Source: Artemia franciscana
Taxonomy: Eukaryota > Arthropoda > Branchiopoda > Anostraca > Artemiidae
Direction: 5' to 3'
Assembly (NCBI RefSeq): GCF_032884065.1
Contig: NC_088871.1
Coordinates: 16,674,472 to 16,738,471 of the forward strand
Length of the DNA: 64,000 bases
The notes beneath the pieces are model-generated. The model worked only from the letters and a program-made list of their open reading frames with translations. It ran no database searches and was not told the DNA's origin. Shown one piece after another: positions 12,005 to 26,600 of the stretch; positions within the stretch are counted from its first letter, which is position 1, and the number at the start of each line of letters is the position of its first letter. A program made the position numbers and the translations under genes.

Positions 12005-15000
12005 AGCTGGGCACACTTAGATTTCAAACGATTGACGTATAGTTTGGTGTTTAAATGATTTCGTTTCTTCAAGAAAAGTAAAGACGGGATTAAAAACTTG
12101 AAATGAAGACTAAAGCAGCTTATACAAGATACACAGCTTAAAATGAACCTGAAGTAGAAAAAGGACACCTAAAACGCCAAAAATCTGAAAACAAACCAAC
12201 AAATCGAAACAAAGAAGAATTATAAAGAATAATGATGCCGAATTTAGGGGTGATGCCACTCCACTCAAATCTCTGATTTATTGAAAACTAAACTGAATGC
12301 TTAAATTTAAAGATTTGGTTAGCCACTTGAATTTTAGCTGTATTAGAAAGGAATATCTTTAAAGAAAGAAAACTTAACCAAAATCAAAATATTTTTGCTA
12401 TGGTAAAACTATAATCTCATTCTCATTTGCGGGATCGTCTCCTCGTTTGAAATGCGACTTTCTTGAATTAAGACTGATTACTTGCATCTCAAAATTATCC
12501 GATTCAATAGCTCCGAATATTCCCAATCGATATTTCTAAATTCATATTAAGCTAACAAAATTATTATCTGAAAAGAATATATTTAAAAGCATGAAACTGT
12601 TGACTAAAATTAATTCAGTATGAAAATAGGGAAACTTAACTGATTACAACGAGATAAATTATATTGATATATGCTTTTACCATGAAATTTGACTAGCTTG
12701 AGTAATATCCCACTAAAAAATGTATTGTCTGTTTGTACCAACAAACTGTATCAACAAACCAACAAACAAAATATAACTTTAAATGAATTTAAAGCGTAAA
12801 AAAATATCTACAATGGTTGTGTCAAAAAATATCCGAGATTTACTTGCTATTATATTTCTGAATAAAATGCACGAACGGGATTTTCAAACTCATTTGCTTA
12901 ATTATGTCTATATAATTATGTCTATATTATGTCTATATATGTCTATGGTTTCTACCTGCATATACCAATTTATAACCTCAGACTAACTTTTTGGTGTTGA
13001 CAGGACAAAAGGGAATGGCGTTCATACATTAAAGTTTATTAAATATTTTGGAGGCACATGGCCACCTTGATATTTTAAAACAAATTACATCGTTTCGACA
13101 TGAGCAGGAACATTATCATAGGGCACGGTTAGGTGTCTTTTGATTCATCAATTCTAGTCGCTTTTGTCACACACTATCTCCCTAAGACCTTAAAATTCCA
13201 GAGCAAGCGAATTCAAGAGACTACAACAATAAAAAGAAGCTCCGAAGTCTTCAATAGTCTATTTTCTCTACCAGTGGATATTCATAATTAAGGTTTGACA
13301 TCCATCATTTCCTAATGTCACTCCTTTGTTCTTGTACCATGCAAATAAAATCAGGTAATAGATCATTCTTTAAAAATTAGAATTCCAAGGACATTTATAA
13401 TGTTAGATTCTTCCAAATAAAATGCAAGTTCATTAGCCAAACCTTGCACCTACCATAAACAAACAAATTAGCATTGCGATGCCCCTTTGTCCGCCAGTTG
13501 GTTATTCTTAAAACCTACTTCTCTGAAAGTATTTTGCAAATACACTATAGCAAACCACAGAAAGTACAGTTCAGACACTTTCCAATAGCATCTTTTAGTG
13601 TTTTTAGCATTAAAAAAAAACTTACGGGAAGCTTGAAGAATTCAAACGCTTTGCTCATATATTCAGCTCCAACTCCATGGACAGGCGTATAAACAAAGCG
13701 TAAGTTTGTGCTCCTATTCAGGTCAGGATAAGTTACCATCGGAGCTAGACACTTGTAGTAATTATCCATCACAATCTCAATGCCATCAGTACACAGAGGG
13801 CTTTCTCGAATATTTTCATGAGCCCATGCATCTTTCCATGGTTCCAGATTTTCTAAAATGGAGCTCTAAAAATGAATTCATCATTTTAGTAGCTGAACAA
13901 ACTTTAAAAAATAATAACTTTTACCAAGACCTGGCCAGGGTCTTTCACAATTTTTTGGAGAATGAGAAAGAGGTGAATGTAGTATGTCATCTTTATCAAT
14001 CTAAGTGCATAATTAAACAAACTGTTAGCGTCTCTTGGAAACAATAAGATAAAACTAAACTACTTCTTGAAAAAAAATTATTTATTATATCCATCCTACT
14101 TATGTTGAAGCTATGCGATTAGGCAAAACAGTAAACACTCTACTTTTTCAATATTTACTTACATTTAAAGTCATAATCGATTAATATTAGTTAAAACTGA
14201 AACTAGATTAAAATTGAACCAAGCAATGTACCAACGACGTTTTTTTTTTAGAAAAACTGTTTATGAAACCCAAAAAAGTAGAGAAAAACTACCAGTATGT
14301 TTAAACAATACTAGCAAGGATACTTCTACAGGCGGAAGGAGGGAGTATAGTCTGCCAGAATTTCAGAGGTTGTACTAAGGTTTAAAAAAAGTTTTTTCTT
14401 CATCGAAGGCTATGAACACGGCTCAAACGACACCATGACACTAATATAAATACAGATCTGTTGCCGAAATTCCTATTCCCCTGAGTTTACATATTCCCCC
14501 TTACCTTGTATGCTCCCCTCCTATCCATCTTAGCGCAAGTATGTAAAAATATATTTAAATGGCTCGAAAAAGTCATACACATGCCTAAAAACGAAAATGC
14601 CTAAAATTCCAAAATAATAGGCAATTCTAGACATTCCGAACTAAACCTGACAAAACCTTAGAAAAAGAAACAGAAAACGAACAAATATTCTACAACTTGA
14701 GATAAAAAAAAGAAATTATGTTAAAGAAGATATTTGTATTTAGCAAACTTAAAAAGAAACAATACCCAGGTTTTCTCTTTCCCAGCTTCCATGGAATATT
14801 TGGTTTTATATGTCCTGACGTTATTACCTTCTTTTTCAGTAAGTATATGAATTATAGAAATAGGCAAGATTAAAAAAGCTATATGAGTGTTTCTTCTTCT
14901 TTTATTTGTTCAGACTTGTTACCACCACTTACAAGCCGTTGCCTGGAATGTTGTAGGTACTTAATTAGAGCTTTTGTTAGTTCAATTCTTTGAAAGCTTT

Positions 15001-18000
15001 CTTTCATGTCATGTCACATGACATGTCACATTAACATGAATTCTTTCATGTCAGAAAACTTTGGCCCCTACTATTTTTATGTTTGAATAAATACATATTT
15101 AGTTGATAATCAAGATTTAACTATATGCTCTCATTATAACAATATTGTTACATAAAAATAAATACGGGAATTCAAATAATGTAAACCAAATAAAAAATAT
15201 ACAGAAGTAATCCTCTTCATTTTATTTACAGCAGAGCATCTCAGCTACTCATGTGAGTAAGTCCATCTTTTAATCCCTAAGACTTTTATTAACAAAGAAT
15301 TTGATTGACGAAATCTTTACATTCACAAGATGCTGCCTAAAAACAAGGATCAATTCTTAAGAATGTTTGGTCATCAGTTAAAAAATGATTTCTTTACTTA
15401 GAATTTTTTCATAACTCCAGTAATAATAATTTTTCCCTTAAAAATAACATACGAATTTTAATATTGGAATAGTATGCTGGCGTTCGAAAACAATTACTGT
15501 TCGCTTTTATTTTTTTAGTTCGTGTTAGTTTTCTATTTACTTTTTGAATTATCTTAAATCCCACGTTCTTTCCTGGTTTTGAATATTCTTGTGTTTTCTT
15601 TTCTGCTTACAAGTTACTTGTACACGGGTTAAATACGAGTATTCATAGTACATTTTTTTTTTAGAATTTCCCTTTCCCTTTCCTGTTTCTTTTTTTTTAG
15701 CTTCAGCAAATAACGTCATATACTAACTTTCTGAAGTAAATACTATAAATTACAAGATCATGATAATACGTATCACTTTCAAAGAAAAAAATTCAATTTC
15801 TTAGGGATCTTTTTTCCCACTTTAGTTCTTAAATTTTAAAACTAAAGAATTCAAAGAAAACTTTTAGAACTAGAAAGATATTGCATAATAAAAACTGATG
15901 TTTAGAAGGCATTTTGACACAAGCCTATGCTAAAATTTACTCAAATAAACTTGATATTTAAACACATCAACTAACATTAAAAATTGCCGATATACTTCCC
16001 AGAAGATAATTCCGTGCAGCCATGCACTACGATGAGAACCCATTCATTCTCCGTAATTCATTCTCCGTGTTCGTTCTAACGACCTGTCGATTTGGTCTTT
16101 AGACGACAAAGTTATCAAATGATGATTCATTTCAACAACCAATAGTAAAACATTCTATGACCCACAACATATTCCAAGCTTTTATAACCGACTTTAGAAA
16201 GTTAACATGGCAAGAATAAGAAGAATATAACGATAAATAGAATAAAATTTATTGGCGCGTAAAGCCCATAGATCAAAGCAAAATAAATAAACCAAATAAA
16301 AATTGAACAGAAATTACAAAGCCAAACATTATCCTAGAAAAATCTAGCTCTATGATCCATCGCTAGACACAAGAATCATGCCAAATTTTCTACACCTATA
16401 AAACATTCATCCGCACTTGCTCTCACCAACCACTCAAAATCAAAATCCACCCTACTAAAAACTTCAGTTTTCCATCCATATATTCACATATCAAGTCGCT
16501 TAGGCTTTCATTCAAACCTCCACACATAGGACAAAAATGTAGACCAGTCTTTGACTTTTCCCTCCCAATAAGTTTTCTTTCTTGGCCCAGTGGCAAATTA
16601 TCAACTAACATTGGGTCACTTCAGTTTTGTTGTGGTTTTCTTCTTTTTTTTCCTAGGACCCTGATTTCAGCTTATTCCTAGAAAGTGGTAAGGGTCTAAC
16701 CTCTGCGATTTTTACAAAAAGTGTGGAGCTTTGGCTGAATTAATGAATATGACTTTGCATTTTGGAAAGCTTCGTAGAACTCTTGCCTGGGGCCAAAATT
16801 CTGTTGTTTCTACACATCTCTGTTCTTGATTTCAACAAAGTTTATTATTCAGTTTTTTGCACTTGGGATTGCGGTAGAGAAATGGTATCAGATGTGCCTC
16901 TTAAACTTTAAAAGTTCCCTCATTAATAAAGAAATTAGAGTTTATACTTTCCTCCTTTCTAAGTGATGACGTTAGACTCTGTAAGCTCAGCCATAGTCGA
17001 CCCAGCTCTAAATGGGTACCTGGAGAAATCTGGGGAAGGTAAACAGGAAGGGTGTGCGAAAGCACAGGATGGTTGGCCCCCAGCCCCTTATTTCACTTCC
17101 TGGCTAAAGGGCCAAGAAACGGAGATCAGCCCCGCCGGTAGGGACTGTAAAGTCTAATGCCGTATTCTTTACCTTTTTTTAACGTTAGAAACTTGGCCTA
17201 AGGCAAAAAAGTCAACTTTTGAGGTAAGACAGCTTTTTTTTTCGACGGCAGCCGATGGCTCTTGATGAGCTGATTAAAACATGTGTCATCCATTTTCTGG
17301 TAGAAAAATTCTGCACGAGATACACCAGTTTGAAAGTTTAAAGGGGTTGATAACTTCAGTAGTAAGGTACAATATGAAACTAAAAATAGACCAATACAGA
17401 AATGGTATCATATGTGCCTCTTAAACTTCAAAAGTTCTCTGACTGATAAAGAAATTAGTTTATTGTTTGCTCCTTTCTAAGTGATGACGTTAGAAACTTA
17501 GCCTGCAGCTAAAAAGGAAACTTTTGAACTAAAACAGATATTTTTTTTTCGACAGCAGCCTATGGCTCTTGATGAGCTGATCAAAACAAGTCGTCTGTTT
17601 TTTGGTAGAAAAATTCCTTCACGAGATATACCAGTTTGAAAGTTTAAAGGGGTTGATAACTTCAGTAGAAAGGTACACACTGAAACCAAAAATAGGCCAA
17701 TACAGAGACAGCATCATATGTGCCTTAAACTTTAAAAGTTCTCTCACTGATAAAGAAATTAGAGTTTATTGTTTGCTCCTTTCTAAGTAATGACACTAGA
17801 AACTTGGCCTGCAGCAAAAAATTCAACTTTTGAACTAAGACAGATAGTCTTTTTTGACGGCAGTCGATGGCTCTTGATGAGCTGATCAAAATATATGTCA
17901 TCCATTTTTTGGTAGGGTTCACAACTTTTGCTAGTTGATGTACCTATTATTTGTTTCCGGTGTGTTTGATGGTAAGAACAATTTGGTTCCAGTGGTAAGA

Positions 18001-21000
18001 CATGTAGGGAACTTATAAGTAATAATCAGCTGTTAGGCTACAATTTCAGCGATAAGGGGTTTGCAACTTTTACTAGTTGTAATGAGGGGTTTGCAACTTT
18101 TGCGAGTTGGTGTACCTAATATTTATTTTAAGATCCTTACAGCTTAACAACTTCAGCGTTTAATTGCAGTGAGGAAACAAAGACAAGCTGTTTTGATCGC
18201 AATGCTTTAATTGGCGAAGCCGAAAAAAGGTTGCCACAACACCTCAAATTACCAAAGGAACGTAGATCTAGTTTCAATTAGTAACTTTATTTTCTTTTTA
18301 TTTTACCTGAATTCCTTTATCATGAGGTGGAATAATTTGAGCTCCATTCGACCAGTATACTTTATAACCATTATCTTCTTTGGGATTATGAGAAGCTGTA
18401 ATCATAATTCCAGCAGCTAACTTATTCATAAGTATAGTATATGGTACAAACGGCGTCGGACATATTTTTGAGAAAACCTGCACAGGGATTCCTTTATTAA
18501 TAAAAGCACGAGCAGTCAAAGCAGCAAACCTGAAATAAAAATCCATAAGATATTGCTGCTTCACCGACGAGTTAAACTGTTCATGGTAACGAGCTTTAAG
18601 CGAGGAGCAACTCTAGCTAAAAGTAACCGAAACGCTAAAAATTTTACGTCAATATTTGCACCAAAAGAGTCTGTTTCGATTGTGTTGTAAATACGTGATG
18701 TTCATTAAGTTCAGTCACTCACCAAGAGCTATGAGCATGAGGAAATTTGCCTTTTTTTAAAGGGTACAACCTCCCAAAAGGACAATAGATTTTTATGAGA
18801 GTTACACCATCAAATTCTGCATATCGGAGGACCCTGTTGAATATAGTTCAAGACCCCATCTACAAAATGTGATATTTGTATTTTTTCCAAAAAAGGTCGA
18901 TTGCGGATGAGTGTTCACCATTTGCTTGTTTTTTTTTTCTCTATGGTGATTATATTCAAAAATAGTCTGAGAAAACCGAAAAGAAGGCTCATTTGACGGG
19001 AAAGAAAAAAATTCTAGTGCCCGTTTCAAGTAGCAAAACAACTGTGTCACAGCAAACCTTATCTGCTATTTTATAGCATCAAAATCATTTTTTTTCCAAA
19101 AGAAGGCTAAAAAAATATCAACTAGAATCTTTATCAATTTCATCTATCAATTAAAACTATGGAATAACCATGTAACGAGCTTTTTAGTTTCAGAGACAAG
19201 GGCTGGACTGTGGCGCAATTGCTCTTAATTATATGTACATAGTCAACAAGAAATAAACGGCTGTTATAGATACTTACTTATTTTTAGTCTTCAAAATTTA
19301 GACTTTGCTTCAAAGAGTTGGGCTTGGTTGGGAAGAAGCGCTCTTCATATCTAGAGTACCACGGGTGTGCTTTTAAAAACGAACAGATTTTAAATGAAAA
19401 AACAAGAGATTTATTTTCTGCTGGGAGTAAATGAAAATAAAGAGCGACCTAAGACTTTAAAATTCCGCATAATTCTGTATCTGAGAGGCGGTCCCCCTCC
19501 TTAACTCCTTAATCGTTCCGCTAAAATTTGAAATTTGCCCCCCAATGCTTTAAGCACAACTACTCAAGTTCAAGGACAATTGAAATGGAATAAAAAGGAT
19601 CTTTTCTAATATCTCACGAATAGATAAGCTGATCAGTGGGTATTTGCTTGAAACAGTACAATGTTCACTTGAAATGTTTTAAAAGACAATCAGCGGCACA
19701 CTTGGTGCATCCATAAATTCTTTCAGCACAGTTCTATAAAATTAAGGTTAAAGAGCGGGAGTTAAAGAAGGCCACTCCCTCCCATGATACGGAGTAATTT
19801 CTGTTCGTTTTAGCATCGCGCCTTTAAATAAATGAAAAAAAGTTTGTTTCAACTGAAAGTAAGGAGCAACATTAATACTTGAAGTGAACAGAAAGTATTA
19901 CGAATACGAGGAGGTTGCTCCCTCCTCAATAAACCCCACTCTTTACGCTAAAGTATTTAGTAATTAAAAAAAAACCTTCTGCATCTAATGGAATGGTCTT
20001 TGTGTTTTAGAAATCACTCTTAAAGAACTGGGACAAAAAGTTGAACTTTAGCGTAAAGAGCTAGGTATTGAGGAGGGGGTAAACCTCCTCGTATTCGCAA
20101 TATTCATCCATGGAAAGATCTTCCCACGTAACCTATTCACATACAAAAATCCCCCCGAAAAGATTATGTATACTTCCCAATAGCCAATATTATATCTAAA
20201 CAATGGGCATAGTTCATATCATATACCCCTTCCCCAGGACCTGTGAGGGGTCAAGTCATCCTCAAATACGTTATTATTATTAGTTTTTACTATGCTGGAC
20301 AAAATCGCTATCTCAAAATTTCAGTCGGATAACTTTAGGAAAAAAGGGCGTGATAGAGGGGCTAGCTGCCTTCCAATATTTCTTGTCACTTAAAAAGGGA
20401 ACTAGAACTTTTCATTTTCGATCAAATAAGCCCTCCCTCGATCTCCTAGGCACTATCACCCCTGAAAAAAAATATACACGCATCCGTGATTTTGCTTTTG
20501 GCAAAAAAAAACCAAATTCCATATTTTTGTATATAGGAGTTGGAACCTCTACACTGAGGATCTCTAATATGCGGAATCTGAAGGTGTAATTTTCATTAAG
20601 ATCACTTGATGTTTTAGGAGTGTTTCCTCCTTTTTCGAAAATTCAGCAAATTTTCTCAGACTCGTAGATAAGATTAAACTTGATGAATCTTTTGATGAAT
20701 TAAAATTGATGAAAAGCATGTATCAATGTCGATCAATGTATCAATCACTCCTTACTCAGAGTTCTTAGCCACGAATTGTTTGATCTGAAAAAAAAAATGT
20801 TTTGTTCATTTTGTTCCATTCTTGGACGAGTTTTACTAAGTAAAAACTCTTGCAAAATTTGATTTCTCCTTTAAATTGATTGCCACATAATCAATTCTCA
20901 GAATATTAAAAAAAAAAAATGAGATTAGAGGAATATCTTGTACACAAGATATTTCAAAATCGGTTAGTAATTAAGTGCGACGACGTACAACTGCATTGTT

Positions 21001-23568
21001 TATTGGGCCACTAAAAATTAACCTACTACCATAAAACAATAGATATCAAATAAGTACATTTAAATGGCAGACTTATCGGACTCAGCAATCACCAGATCTT
21101 TGTGAAAAAACAAACAAAAAAGAACAAATAATAAAAGTCAAATTTCCAACATAGCAACTACTCAGTAAATACGACTTCCCACCTTGAAAAAAGGGTTAGT
21201 TTGTAAGACATAAAGCAATAAGGCTGGAACAAAAAAAAGCATAAAAGGCATAATAAAATTTTAGAGCAAAGCTTTTATCTTTGATTTCCCCTGTAAATGA
21301 ACTTTTTACTAGATATACAATTTTAATACATCGGATTTCCATCATTATTCATCTTTTTACTTAATCTAAGGTCTTAAATTTTCGGCAACTCTATCTACCA
21401 ATTTTTTTTATTTTCTCCCCTCTCCTTTTATTTCTATACGTTTGGATTCATAAAAATAAAAAGTCAGGATACTTTGTGAGCTGTGATGCACAAAAGAGAG
21501 CCTCTTAGTGTCACCATCAAATATAACATACCGATATCCCAACTGGTTCCCATTGTATGACGAACAACTATATTCATTAGTGCAAGGATACAATTTTTAG
21601 GATAAACGATAGCAAGATATTCCCTTAAATGGGATGGGGGGATCCTACACTACAAAAGTTTATAAAATAGAATTTTTTTTTAAAGAAAGATAGTGTGGAT
21701 ACTCAAACAACTTTTTCCAAATGAGCTAGATACGAAGAAATATAAAACAAATACTCAAAAAAAGTAATTAGAAATACAACATTGCAAAAAAAGTATTGAT
21801 AGTTTATATATTTAATGAGAAACCTCTAATAGATACTAAACTTGAAGTCTAATCGTTGAAAATACTTGTTAGAGGGATACATATCAGAGAAACTGGAATA
21901 TATTTGTCGAATAAATGTCAGTTTTTACACTGACCTAAAATATACAATACCATCAAAATTTTAGCAAACAACATAAGTGAGTTCCATAAAACAGTCAGGT
22001 TGACTTCATAAAAGTGGGTTAAACCTACCGAAAAAGGGATACGACCTCAATGAGAATCAGATCAGGAATTCATCTTATTACAGAACCCCAGTTTCAACTT
22101 TTCAACCAACTCTCTCAAATAATAAAACAGAGAGTTCCCATAAGATTCAACCAATGCAAAAATTCAGCAAAAGCAAAATTCAACCCGGCCAACATACCAC
22201 ACCAAAACTCAAGAGAAACGAATTTCAGCCAACACGGAATCACACCTATCAAAACTCAATCTAGGAATCTAAAAAATTTAAACTGTGCAAAACTCAACTC
22301 ATGTAAAATTGAACACTAAGAAAATTTCACCATAGCAACATTATCAAACAATGGTAACGAACTGTAGTAAGGAGCGACCCGGCTCAACAGTAATAGAAAC
22401 TATAAAAAAATGGAATTTTGATACCAATAGCTACATAAAAAAAAATGCATTTTAATGCTGATTTTAAATATCTAAGTTTCATCAAGTTTAGTCTTACTCA
22501 TCAAAAGTTACGAGTCTGAGAAAATTTGCCTTATTTTAGAAAATAGGGGAAAACAACCCCTAAAGTCATAGAATCTTAATGTAAATCACACCATCAGATT
22601 CAGCGTATCAGAGAACCCTGTTGTAGAAGTTTCAAGCTCCTATCTACAAAAGTGGAATTTTGTATTTTTTGCCTGAATCTTGCGAGAGGGCTTATTCTAA
22701 CGGAAATGAAAAGTTCTAGTGCCCTTTTTAAGTGACCAAAAAATTGGAGGGCACCTACGCCCCCTCCCACGCTAATTATTTTCCCATAGTCAACGGATCA
22801 AAATTCTGATATAACCATTTTATTCAGTGTAGTCGAAAAACCTTATAACTATGTCTTTGGGGAACGACTCACTCCCCCACAGTCTCCGTGGGAGGGGCTA
22901 CAAGTTACAAATTTTGACCAGTGCTTACATATAGTAATACTTATTGGGAAGTGTACAGACGTTTTCAGGGGGACTTTTTGGTTGGGGGGGGGGGTGGTTA
23001 ACAAGAGGTGGATATTTTGGGGGAACTTTACATCGAGAATTTTTCATGGGGGAAGAAAATTTCCATGAAGGGAGCGCAGGATTTTCTAGTATTATTTAAA
23101 AAAACGAAAAAATAAATGTGAAAAGTTTTTTCAAATGGAAGTAAGGAGCAGCATTAAAACTTAAAACGAACAGAAATTATTACGCATATGAGGGGTTCAC
23201 CTCCTCCTAATACCTCGCTCTTTACGCTAAAGTATTTTTAGTGATTTCAACTATTTATTCTACGGCTTTTGTGATTCAGGGGTCATTCTTAATGAATTGG
23301 AACACAATTTAATCTTTATTGTAAAGAGCGAGGTATTGACGAGGGGGTGAACCCCTCATACATGTAATAAAAACGTGAGATTACAAAAGTTCGTTACGTA
23401 AGCTAATTTATAAGTTACGTCTATCTTTTACCAATAAAAACATTCGTAAAAAATTAAAAGTTCTAGTTGCCTTTTTAAGTAACGAAAAATTGCAGGGCAA
23501 CTAGGCTTCCTACACCGTTCCTTTTTTCTCAAAACCATTCGATCAATGCTATGAGAAAGCCATTTAGC

Positions 23569-23640
<72 letters not shown>

Positions 23641-26600
23641 TGCAAATTCCGTGTTAATTATTTTTCTGCGGAGAGCCAAAATCAAAACATGCACTGATTC
23701 AAAAACGTTCAGAAATTAAATAAAAAAAAAAAAAACAATTTTTTTTAGCTGGAAGTAAGGAGCGACATTAAAACTTAAAACGAACAGAAATTACTTCGTA
23801 TATGAAAGGGACTGCTTCGTCATCAACGCCCCGCTCTTTACGCTAAAGTTTTTTACTGTTTTAAAAAGCAGAGTTAAGAGAAAGAGTCAAACTTTAGCGT
23901 AAGGAGCATGGTGTTGATGAGGAAGCAGCCCCTTTCATATACGAAGTAATTTCTGTTCATTTTAAGTTTTAATGTCGCTCCTTACTTTCAGCTAAAAAAA
24001 ACTTGTTTTTTTTAGTTAATACCCAGACAAAGCTCAGTACACCAATAAATAAACCTAATAAAAACTTAACGCACACAAAATCCAACCCTTGCAAGAAAAG
24101 GGAAATTTGGGCTTGACTCCTTCTCATAGTTTAGTATGTTCACTGTTCAACCCTTAATTCTACAAATTCTAGCATATTTCCCCATTTTGTCTTTTTCTTT
24201 CAAATCTTCTCTCCCCAAATATTATTTAAGTTGACCTGCTCAGTACAAAAGCAAATTTCAGCTCAGCAAAGCTATACCAAGGAAAATTACACTCAGCCAA
24301 ACTTGACACAGATTTTTACTTCCACTAACAAAAACCGATCTTAATTTGCACTGTGGGTTCTTTATACAAAAGGAGAAGAAGGAAAAAAAGGTAGGAAGCA
24401 ATGATTAAATTTCTTACGCAGCTCAGTCCTCCCAAGATCTCATCTCACAGAAAAATAAAAATTTTCACACTTGTTGCTGCGAGTTTTGCCGTTTTTGATA
24501 ATTTTGCGCTGACTGAATTTTAATGGCTTTAATTTTCTTAGGTTGAATTTTATTCAGGTTGAGGTTTACTGGGTTGATTTTTGTTTAGGCTGTGTTTTGC
24601 AGGGTCAATTTGGCAGGCTCAGTAATGTCAGGGTTGAATTTCAGGCACACTGTAAGACACTATAGACTTTTTCTACAATCCTCCTCAGTTTATTGGATCT
24701 GTTTTATTTTTATTAAAATGCCTATACCACTTTTCCATAAACAGTAAAGAGAAACTGACGTTAAAATCTGTGCATATTTTATTTAGTTACATAGTCCTAA
24801 ATTGCAACTAAATAGGTGTGGGATACTTTATTTGCATGAAATTTTGAATGAAATATAGTTTATTCAAATAAAATTTCTTTGCTAGTGACATTTGATTCCT
24901 GGCCAATGCAGTATTGTTAACTTAGCAAAGGGGAACCTGTCATGTAGGGCACCTGGGGGTATTTAAGGAAGTCAGGCTGCTCTCTAGTCTATATCGAGTC
25001 TCAAAAAGAGAAACAGAACTTCAAATTTACAATTGAGCCTTCTCCCAAGTTTGTACAATTATCTTATCTATAAGATAAGACAAAACAAGCTGGTCAGTCC
25101 ATATAAACTGAACCAAAAATGGCATTTTGAAACTCATGGTCTCAAATTTTAACAAAGCTTGGAAGTCATATTCCTTTCATGGATAAACAGGTTAGGATTT
25201 ATAATCATTAAAACTTCTGACAGTTCTAACTTTTTTGGCATCATGGAATAAAAGCACTGAAGTTCTGTATCCCTTGAAAACAATATATACTTACATATTT
25301 ATGGACAAAATTTAGTGTAACTTATGATCGTTTTAATTAATTGATTTAAAAACTATTTCCGAAAGACAAGTTTTTCAAAGAAAAGTAATGAGCTCTCTTG
25401 GGCCAAGAGTGAGAAAAAATAAAGTCAAATAATCTTTCAAGTGTAAAACTACCACAAATCGCTATCAATAAATAAATGAAACTCAAAACAAACCAAAATT
25501 ACAATAAATAGCCAAGTCAGAATCAAAACAAGCAAAAATTAACATGAGTAGGGCTGATAGCTCCCATGCCTTCTCAAGACCAGATCACAATTTGCAATTA
25601 AATAAAAAAAAAAAAAAATGACCATGGGTTGAAAATTTAATTGACATACACTGACATTTCTACCTTAAGGTTTTGACAATTTTTCATTTATGAAAATAGA
25701 AAAGGTGAAAACATTTCTAACATATTTTTTTTCATCAAGCTTTAAAATCAGACTTTAAAGGAATGAGGAGTGGGAGTTTAGAAATACAAAACAGCCAAAT
25801 TATATATAAATGTAGGGAGTTAATAAAAATAAATTGAGTCTTCAAGAAGAAGGGACTTGGCCTGATGACCCCCATCTGACACATACATGCATGGACAGTT
25901 AAAACTAACAGTTGGTAATTGTTGGGCATTTTAATTCTCCAGAACTTTTCACCTACAAATTTAAGGTGTCATTATAAAATTGTTTTATAATGGACAGTCA
26001 GAGCTAATACCCCAGATAATATAATGATAAATAAAACGAATCAATATCAATTTTACATAAAGTATAAAGATGATAGAGACTGGCTATATCAAGAGTTCTT
26101 GTAGCCTACAGTAGGGAGGAGCTTATTTTTCAAGTTTGAAAATATCATTCTCTTGCTCTTTAATTTTCTTCAGGTACATAAAATAATACACCATGCAAAA
26201 TTTCACCCTTATATTTCAATATTTAGGGGTAACTCAATGACATTAATGTTTTGAATATCAAAATACAATGGTTTCACATATTGTTTAAAAACACAATTTA
26301 TGTTAATCTTCCAATGTAAGTAATAATCATTAGCCTGATTCAGTCTTACTTATTTAACAGAAGAAATCCAAACTAGTTTTGCAATAGCATCCATGTTTTT
26401 TAAATTACAAAAATTAAGGTTTTACCAAATTCCAAGCATTTTACTTCCTAGTCAATTCTCTTTCCCTTGCATGTAGGCATCACATCATGGAGCTACTCAT
26501 CAGTGCTGTATTTCAAGTTTGCCTTGGATCAATATCTGCTCTTTCCAATATTCACTCATTTTCAACAGTACTGGATGTTTGTTTGATCAATCCAAGTTTG

